A stretch of DNA of 11,131 bases from an uncultured Porphyromonas sp. Its GTDB lineage: Bacteria > Bacteroidota > Bacteroidia > Bacteroidales > Porphyromonadaceae. Of the stretch, positions 7,223 through 11,131 are shown one piece after another (position 1 is the first letter of the stretch; each line of letters begins with the position of its first letter). Under the pieces are notes generated by a model. That model did not search any database, was not told where the DNA came from, and worked only from the letters and a program-made list of their open reading frames with translations. The position numbers and the translations under genes were made by a program. The DNA is taken from contig NZ_CAKRLH010000045.1 of assembly GCF_934359325.1 (NCBI RefSeq), forward strand, positions 1 through 11,131, written 5' to 3'.

Positions 7223-8146
7223 TCAGTCTCCGATGATCTTGCCCTCCTCCTTAAGGTCTGTGAAGAGCCTAAAGAGGATGCCATTGATGAAGACGTAAGA
7301 GTTGTCAGAGCTAAAGGAGTGTGCGAGATTGAGATACTCATTGATGGTCACCGTGGTTGCTATGGTCGGGAAGGCGACAGCCTCAGCCATCGCCATCTGC
7401 AGGAGCAGATAGTCCACCTCGCTCACCCGTTCGGCGTCCCACCCCTTGAAGTATCCGCTGATCCTCTCCCGGTAAGCCTCTTTGTTGTCAATGGCAGCTC
7501 GTAGCAGTGTCGAGCCAAAGTCGCCATCGCTCTTGGAGGCAAACTTAGGGCGGAGGAGATCTGAGACCTCCTTGTCAGGATCCAGACCGTTATAAAACTT
7601 GGTGACAAAGGAGAAGATCACCGGCAGATCGGCATCTGTGACAAAGGCATCCGTCGTCTCCAGGATATCGTAGACCCTGTCAGACTGCCGATACTTGTCC
7701 CCATACAGATTACGGTAAAACTGTCTCGCTCCCTCAAAGGTCTCCAGCTGAGATGCTCTAAAAGACTGCTCATCGAGCAGCTCTGACAGAATGGACTCGT
7801 GGGACTCGCTCATCTCAGGATTATGGAAGACCGAGGTCGCCATCCGTCGCACAACGAAGTCCTGGTCACTCTCGATGTGCTGCACCACAGGATTGCTCTC
7901 CAGTGCTCTCAGCAGGGAGAGGCGATCCGGATCTGGGGAGAACTTTCCTTCCTCGATCCCAATAAGCTTCCGAGCCAAGTCTGAGAAGTCCAGCGGCAAG
8001 CCGCAGAGGTAGAGGTAGACCCTATAGTCGCTCTCCATGGCCGCCTCCAGAGTCTCCTGGGCAGCCGAGATCGACATCGACTCCTTGTGATAATAGTTGT
8101 AGAGTACCTGCAGTACCTTGACACGAATGAGCGATCGATTGATCAT
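7223..8146 (-). CDS. nusB: Transcription antitermination factor NusB, long Bacteroidota form
   Basis: NusB pairs with NusE (ribosomal protein S10) on boxA RNA to prevent premature termination, chiefly in rRNA operons. Most NusB proteins have about 140 residues; this one has 307. The N-terminus, IRVKVLQVLYNYY (7-19), resembles the first RNA-binding helix. The rest of the recognisable NusB fold lies at the C-terminal end: W226, DYLLLQMAMAE (235-245), FPTIATTVTINEYLNLAHSF (249-268) and FINGIL (276-281). About 150 residues of mostly helical sequence separate the two parts, as if inserted into the fold. Long NusB proteins of this sort are usual in Bacteroidota. It is the first gene of the operon, with a candidate promoter about 80 bases upstream in 8226-8233. 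Confidence 0.92.
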   Translation of the reverse strand: MINRSLIRVKVLQVLYNYYHKESMSISAAQETLEAAMESDYRVYLYLCGLPLDFSDLARKLIGIEEGKFSPDPDRLSLLRALESNPVVQHIESDQDFVVRRMATSVFHNPEMSESHESILSELLDEQSFRASQLETFEGARQFYRNLYGDKYRQSDRVYDILETTDAFVTDADLPVIFSFVTKFYNGLDPDKEVSDLLRPKFASKSDGDFGSTLLRAAIDNKEAYRERISGYFKGWDAERVSEVDYLLLQMAMAEAVAFPTIATTVTINEYLNLAHSFSSDNSYVFINGILFRLFTDLKEEGKIIGD

Positions 8147-8225
8147 TACTCTTACTTATTGGTTTCAAATTCAAGCCGGGAGACAGATGCTACCGCTCTG
8201 GTCGCTAACCTATCTCTTGGTGAGA

Positions 8226-8233
8226 CAAAGTTA
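8226..8233 (-). promoter_or_regulatory. Candidate Bacteroidota -7 promoter box for the nusB operon
   Basis: Read on the minus strand this is TAACTTTG, an exact match to the Bacteroidota -7 consensus TAnnTTTG. It lies 79 bases upstream of the nusB ATG, implying a 5' leader of roughly 70 bases. A clear -33 TTTG (or TTG) element is not visible about 20 bases further upstream, so the assignment is tentative. The leader has no obvious riboswitch or attenuator. Confidence 0.45.
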
Positions 8234-8271
8234 CCACTTTTCACTGTTATAAGACCTTTACTGATCACCCC

Positions 8272-8359
8272 TGGAGTTTCATCCCATCGGAATTGGAGTT
8301 CCACCCTATTGGGACTGGAGTTCCACCCTATCGGGACTGGAGTCTCTCCCACAAGAGAC
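8272..8359. repeat. Tandem repeat array A: four units of exactly 22 bp
   Basis: Four head-to-tail units start at 8272, 8294, 8316 and 8338, each beginning TGGAGT. Units 2 and 3 differ at only one base (TATTGGG versus TATCGGG). Unit 1 matches them less well, and unit 4 keeps mainly the first six bases. Short self-complementary pieces occur within the units (CCCTATYGGG and GGAMTTGGAGTTCC-like), so the transcript could form small alternating hairpins. The pattern of two near-identical central units and decayed outer ones suggests expansion by slippage or unequal crossing-over. Confidence 0.85.
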
Positions 8360-8406
8360 TGCCCCGCATGCCCAGGGCTGACTCACTTGAGTTTTACAGC
8401 CCCCGG

Positions 8407-8435
8407 ATCCCGTAGGGGCGGAACCCCGGAGGGAT
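8407..8435. repeat. GC-rich interrupted hairpin
   Basis: Inverted repeat: ATCCC (8407-8411) pairs with GGGAT (8431-8435), and GGGG (8415-8418) pairs with CCCC (8424-8427), separated by 3-base internal loops and a 5-base apex. Just to the right, about 8447-8466, lies a weaker imperfect palindrome (AGCCTGGT/ACCTTGGGT). An outer 9-base inverted repeat, AGGGCTGAC (8374-8382) with GTCAGCCCT (8479-8487), could close both into one branched structure. There is no adjacent U-tract, so it is not a classical terminator. Confidence 0.6.
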
Positions 8436-8513
8436 AGTCGCCTTTTAGCCTGGTGAGACCTTGGGTAAATCCAAAAACGTCAGCCCTTTCACCCGATCAA
8501 ATGTGTCTCCAAA

Positions 8514-8595
8514 CTAATACCGATATTAGTGAAGTCTATTACCGGTATTAGTGCAAACTATTACCGGTATTAGTGTCGACTAATACCGGTAATAG
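8514..8595. repeat. Array B: four near-palindromic 16-mers at 22-bp spacing
   Basis: Units of 16 bases start at 8514, 8536, 8558 and 8580, separated by 6-base spacers that differ in sequence. Units 2 and 3 are identical (CTATTACCGGTATTAG). Unit 4 is their exact reverse complement (CTAATACCGGTAATAG). Unit 1 (CTAATACCGATATTAG) is a variant. Every unit is itself nearly palindromic around ACCGGT or ACCGAT. The spacing equals about two turns of B-DNA, so the centres lie on the same face of the helix, which is what a row of sites for a dimeric DNA-binding protein would look like. No such protein is identified here. Confidence 0.85.
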
Positions 8596-8602
8596 TTTGC
8601 AC
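8551..8602. repeat. Perfect 24-bp hairpin just past the priA stop
   Basis: Array units 3 and 4 with their flanks form a perfect inverted repeat: arms 8551-8574 and 8579-8602 (24 bp, no mismatch) around the 4-base loop GTCG. On the priA transcript it begins 8 bases after the stop codon. It has no following T run in that direction, so it is more likely an mRNA 3'-end protecting structure, a factor-dependent terminator or a protein-binding site than a standard intrinsic terminator. Confidence 0.85.
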
Positions 8603-8610
8603 GCCTACAT

Positions 8611-10977
8611 TTAAGGGTCTACGTCGTAGTAATAGCGGAGAGAGGGGATGCCGGAGGTCTTCACCCACCCTGCCACAGTGCTTTGCATAAAGGTGCGAAG
8701 GGGCGACAGCGCAACGTCTAAGGGGATGAGAAGCGTCACGCGGAAGCCAAATGAGGCAGCTCGCTTGCTGACCGGAAGAGGTGTCGGTCCCAAGATCTGT
8801 ACTGCAGGAAGCAGCCGGGACAATTCGCCTGCCACTCGGTCGGCAAACCTACTGATCAGGGGCTGACTCTTCCCCTCGAGCACTAAGTCCGTGATACGGC
8901 AGAAGGGCTGGAAGAGCAGCTGATGCCGCTCCTCCATCTCATGCTCTATGAAGGTCTGATAGTCGTCCTCCAGGAAAGCATCAAGCACAGGGGACTTGGA
9001 GAAGTACTGGATGATCAGCCTGCCTCCGTCTCGCAGCTCATCCCTGCAGGAGGTCAGCATCCGGTAGGCTCGCTCAGCAGCCCGATGATCGGGGAGGGTA
9101 AGGAGGAGATCTAGCTGGATCACTCCCACCATCGAGACCTGGCGCAGGAGGCGGACGGGCGGATCGTAGTCCGGACAGAGCATGATATCTGCCATCGGCA
9201 CCCTGTCGTCCGACCCTACGGTAGCGACCTGCGCACCGGCGAAGTAACGGCTCACAGCCTCCTGCAGCCGCTCGATGCCTGTCCCGACCGCTCTGAGAGA
9301 TGGGTGATTACAGTGTGGACAACTCGCGGGGAGCGGTGACTTGTAGCCGCAGAGAGGACACTCGATGGTTCTGGCGTCGGCGGAGAGCCTACAGGCGGTG
9401 TGGCAGCGGGGGCAGAGGATCTGCTCGCCACAGTCCTGACACTCGATGGATCGGGCGTACCCGGGACGCTGATAGAGCAGGAGCACCTTCTCTCTCTTCG
9501 CTATCGTCTCCCTAATGGCACCGACCATAACGTCTGAGAGAAGTCTGGCCTGGACCTGATTGTCATCAAAGGCAGTCCTCATACTGACCGTTTGTAGCGA
9601 CACCCTACCCTCGGATGGTGTGGAGACTGCCGTCTGGAGGGCATACTTTCCCCTCAGTACCTGAGCCATGGACTCCACAGAGGGAGTAGAGGAGACGATC
9701 AGGGACTTGGCTCCGGACAGAGCAGCAAGCACCAGCACCGCATCAGAGGCGGTAAAGCGGGGTGCAGGCTCCCACTGCCTATACCCCCGATGCTCGCTGT
9801 CTATCACAACCACCTCACTTAGAGACCCCAGGGGCAGCCAGACTGCCGACCGTAGTCCCACATAGAGTCCGGGTCGCTTGCGCCATGCTGCCAGATAGGT
9901 CCGCTGTCTGTCCGACAGTGAGACCCCGGTATGGTAGGGAAAGTAGGATGCCCCAAAGACCTGTCTTATCTCCCCCTCAACCTCTCTGAGCCTGTCTAAT
10001 GTAGGGAAGAGGAGCAACACCTGTCCTCCCGCCTCGGTGACCTGCTCATAGAGATGGCGTAGCGGAACTCGCTCGTCTGCCCTGGAGTGAGGCATGTGGA
10101 GCAGTAGGATCTGATGGTCTCGGAAGTCAGGCGTCACCCCATTTAGGTTCGGTTTCTTGCCCGGGGTCCCCTCGGAGAGCACTTCTTCCCTCGCTCTCTC
10201 CTCGATCACCCCATACTCTCTCAGCCGTCCGATCACATATGAAGAGACGCCAAGGTAGTCGCCAACCTCAGTAAGTGTGGGGAAGAAGAGGTTGCTCCCC
10301 TCCAGGTCGGATACCAAGCGATCCAGTGCCTTAAGCACCTGGGGACTTCGCTTAAGCGATTTCCTCACCTCCTCCAGCATCTCAGGCTGATAGACTTGGG
10401 CGCTGACGCCCCACCCTCTCTCGTGAGCAGGGATCCCGGCTACACCGATACCCTTCTCGTACGGGACGGCACTCCCCTCCTCAGACCAGGAGGAGAAGAG
10501 ATCGGCATAGTCGTCCGGGAAGAGTTGCCTCAGTTCCTTTAGTGAGAAATAAGACCGCCCCAGCTCTTTCCTCAGAGTCTCAGCTTCCTCTCCCCCCACT
10601 GTGTCCGGTAGCATATAGCGCTGTCCCCCTTCAGGTCTAAAGGAAGCCGGCAGGGCTGCGCGGAACACATCGCCAAGGCTGCACATATAATAGGAGGCAA
10701 CCCAGCTCCAGAACTTCCGCACCGACCCGGGAATGACAGGATGAGAGAGCACCTTACGAATGCTCTTCACCTTGCCCAAAGGAAGCGGAGAGACTGTACC
10801 CTGATAGCTCCAGACCACGCCGGAGACAGTCTTCCCGGCTCCCAGCGGCACCAGGACCACACGCCCGAGCAATTCCTCAGGCGAGGTGTCATCCTCTTCG
10901 AGCCGATAGGTAAATATCGGCGACTCGAGAGGGAGCCCAAGCAGCACCCCGTAGTACCTGTAGGTGCCCTTTTTCAT
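8611..10977 (-). CDS. priA: PriA-family primosomal protein N' with degenerate helicase motifs
   Basis: PriA normally recognises stalled replication forks, unwinds the lagging arm and helps reload the replicative helicase. This 788-residue protein has PriA architecture: an N-terminal 3'-end-binding domain (GRVVLVPLGAGKTVSGVV, 38-55), a winged-helix-like region (about 205-265), helicase lobe 1 (about 285-450), a zinc domain and lobe 2, then a C-terminal domain. All eight zinc cysteines are present (C513/516, 522/525, 540/543, 553/556), as is PDHRAAER (629-636). The ATPase motifs are not: the Walker A site reads HMPHSRADE (294-302), DEEH is DSEH (393-396), the GTQM..KG region reads CPDYDPPVRL (601-610), and QVAGRAGR is replaced around 642-650. 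The reading frame is intact, so loss of ATPase, not gene decay, is inferred. The ATG lies one base after the upstream gene's stop. Confidence 0.9.
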   Translation of the reverse strand: MKKGTYRYYGVLLGLPLESPIFTYRLEEDDTSPEELLGRVVLVPLGAGKTVSGVVWSYQGTVSPLPLGKVKSIRKVLSHPVIPGSVRKFWSWVASYYMCSLGDVFRAALPASFRPEGGQRYMLPDTVGGEEAETLRKELGRSYFSLKELRQLFPDDYADLFSSWSEEGSAVPYEKGIGVAGIPAHERGWGVSAQVYQPEMLEEVRKSLKRSPQVLKALDRLVSDLEGSNLFFPTLTEVGDYLGVSSYVIGRLREYGVIEERAREEVLSEGTPGKKPNLNGVTPDFRDHQILLLHMPHSRADERVPLRHLYEQVTEAGGQVLLLFPTLDRLREVEGEIRQVFGASYFPYHTGVSLSDRQRTYLAAWRKRPGLYVGLRSAVWLPLGSLSEVVVIDSEHRGYRQWEPAPRFTASDAVLVLAALSGAKSLIVSSTPSVESMAQVLRGKYALQTAVSTPSEGRVSLQTVSMRTAFDDNQVQARLLSDVMVGAIRETIAKREKVLLLYQRPGYARSIECQDCGEQILCPRCHTACRLSADARTIECPLCGYKSPLPASCPHCNHPSLRAVGTGIERLQEAVSRYFAGAQVATVGSDDRVPMADIMLCPDYDPPVRLLRQVSMVGVIQLDLLLTLPDHRAAERAYRMLTSCRDELRDGGRLIIQYFSKSPVLDAFLEDDYQTFIEHEMEERHQLLFQPFCRITDLVLEGKSQPLISRFADRVAGELSRLLPAVQILGPTPLPVSKRAASFGFRVTLLIPLDVALSPLRTFMQSTVAGWVKTSGIPSLRYYYDVDP

Positions 10978-10978
10978 C

Positions 10979-11131
10979 TCACCTCGGGGCGCGCCAGTAG
11001 AGGAAAATTGCGATTGGGATAAAGATCAGATTGGGGAGCCATGCGGCCATGAAGGGGGACATGGCGCCACTGATGGCGTAGGAGGCAGAGATGGTGTAGA
11101 AGAGGATGTAGGCAAAGGCCATCAGAAGTCC
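10979..11131 (-). CDS. LptF/LptG-type (YjgP/YjgQ) permease, C-terminal end (partial)
   Basis: The last 50 residues of a gene entering from the right edge, ending at TGA (10979-10981), one base before the priA start. The sequence is hydrophobic: an initial membrane segment (LLMAFAYILFYTISASYAIS), then GAMSPFMAAWLPNLIF and a final segment IPIAIFLYWRAPR. The G-x-x-x-P-x-x-A-x-W-x-P-N pattern between the last two membrane helices is typical of the LptF/LptG subunits that, with the ATPase LptB, extract lipopolysaccharide from the inner membrane. Which of the two it is cannot be decided from this piece. The one-base gap suggests translation coupled to priA. Confidence 0.8.
   Translation of the reverse strand, partial: GLLMAFAYILFYTISASYAISGAMSPFMAAWLPNLIFIPIAIFLYWRAPR

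Larger units (their letters stand above)
8147..8610. other. Non-coding, repeat-rich interval between priA and nusB
   Basis: This 464-base stretch lies between two minus-strand genes: downstream of priA and upstream of nusB. I see no convincing gene in it; open frames across it are low-complexity readings of the repeats. From right to left it contains a perfect 24-bp hairpin with a four-unit palindromic array, a GC-rich stretch with further hairpins (about 8361-8490), a second 22-bp array (8272-8359) and a promoter-like box for nusB (8226-8233). The base composition and repeat content differ clearly from the flanking coding DNA. Confidence 0.85.

Noticed and set aside
8152..8352. Minus-strand 66-codon frame with repeated peptide blocks (PIGWNSSPNRVELQF).
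   Set aside because: The peptide repeat is only the translation of array A, and because 22 is not a multiple of 3 the units are read in different frames, which argues against coding.
8087..8437. Plus-strand open frame of 116 codons across the intergenic region.
   Set aside because: It starts inside nusB on the opposite strand, crosses the 22-bp repeats and resembles no protein family; most likely chance.
8514..8595. Possible short CRISPR array (four regular repeats).
   Set aside because: The repeats are only 16 bases, the spacers 6 bases, one unit is inverted, and there are no cas genes nearby.
8551..8602. Calling the 24-bp hairpin an intrinsic terminator of priA.
   Set aside because: The stem is strong but AT-rich at its outer part, and no T run follows it in the priA direction, so only a structural call is supported.
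10828..10842. GAGKT in the PriA N-terminus (residues 46-50) looks like a Walker A motif.
   Set aside because: It lacks the upstream glycine of GxxxxGKT and aligns with the VPFG...GIV segment of the DNA 3'-end-binding domain, far from the helicase lobe.

Overview
The window looks like core chromosome of a Bacteroidota bacterium, most likely a Bacteroidales member near Porphyromonas. This is inferred from four things: a 307-residue NusB about twice the usual length, a DUF5606 protein, the gene order nusB-yajC-ybbR-coaE, and a TAnnTTTG-type promoter box with no clear Shine-Dalgarno sequences. No RNA gene, insertion sequence, phage gene or CRISPR array is visible.

Layout. From 1 to 4684 a tightly packed plus-strand operon carries the 3' end of alaS, then aroB, a TsaC/Sua5-type tRNA threonylcarbamoyl-adenylate synthase, a CBS-domain ClC chloride transporter or channel, and fmt. 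Gaps are 0 to 7 bases. A 13-bp hairpin with A and T tracts on either side (4686-4722) ends this operon and can also serve the operon converging from the other side. From 8146 down to 4745 a minus-strand operon carries nusB, yajC, a ybbR-like gene, coaE and a DUF5606 gene. A 464-base non-coding stretch (8147-8610) follows. It holds a candidate promoter for nusB, two unrelated repeat arrays that both have a 22-bp period, and several hairpins. From 10977 down to 8611 lies a PriA-family gene, preceded one base away by the 3' end of an LptF/LptG-type permease gene (minus strand, running off the right edge).

How the genes fit together. Three members of the left operon act on tRNA: AlaRS charges it, TsaC starts t6A37 synthesis, and Fmt formylates initiator Met-tRNA. 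AroB (shikimate pathway) and ClC (anion transport) share the transcript. The right operon combines transcription antitermination (NusB), a Sec accessory protein (YajC), an envelope-anchored YbbR protein and the last step of CoA synthesis (CoaE).

The most unusual point is the PriA homologue. It keeps all eight zinc-binding cysteines and the overall PriA layout, but the helicase motifs are degenerate: no Walker A, DSEH in place of DEEH, no GTQM/KG motif, and no QVAGRAGR motif. It is an intact full-length gene, so it is probably a pseudohelicase acting as a DNA-binding or primosome-loading scaffold. Second are the paired 22-bp arrays in the intergenic stretch, one of which ends in a perfect 24-bp hairpin. 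Third is the ClC protein, which keeps the gating glutamate but has valine at the internal proton-glutamate position.
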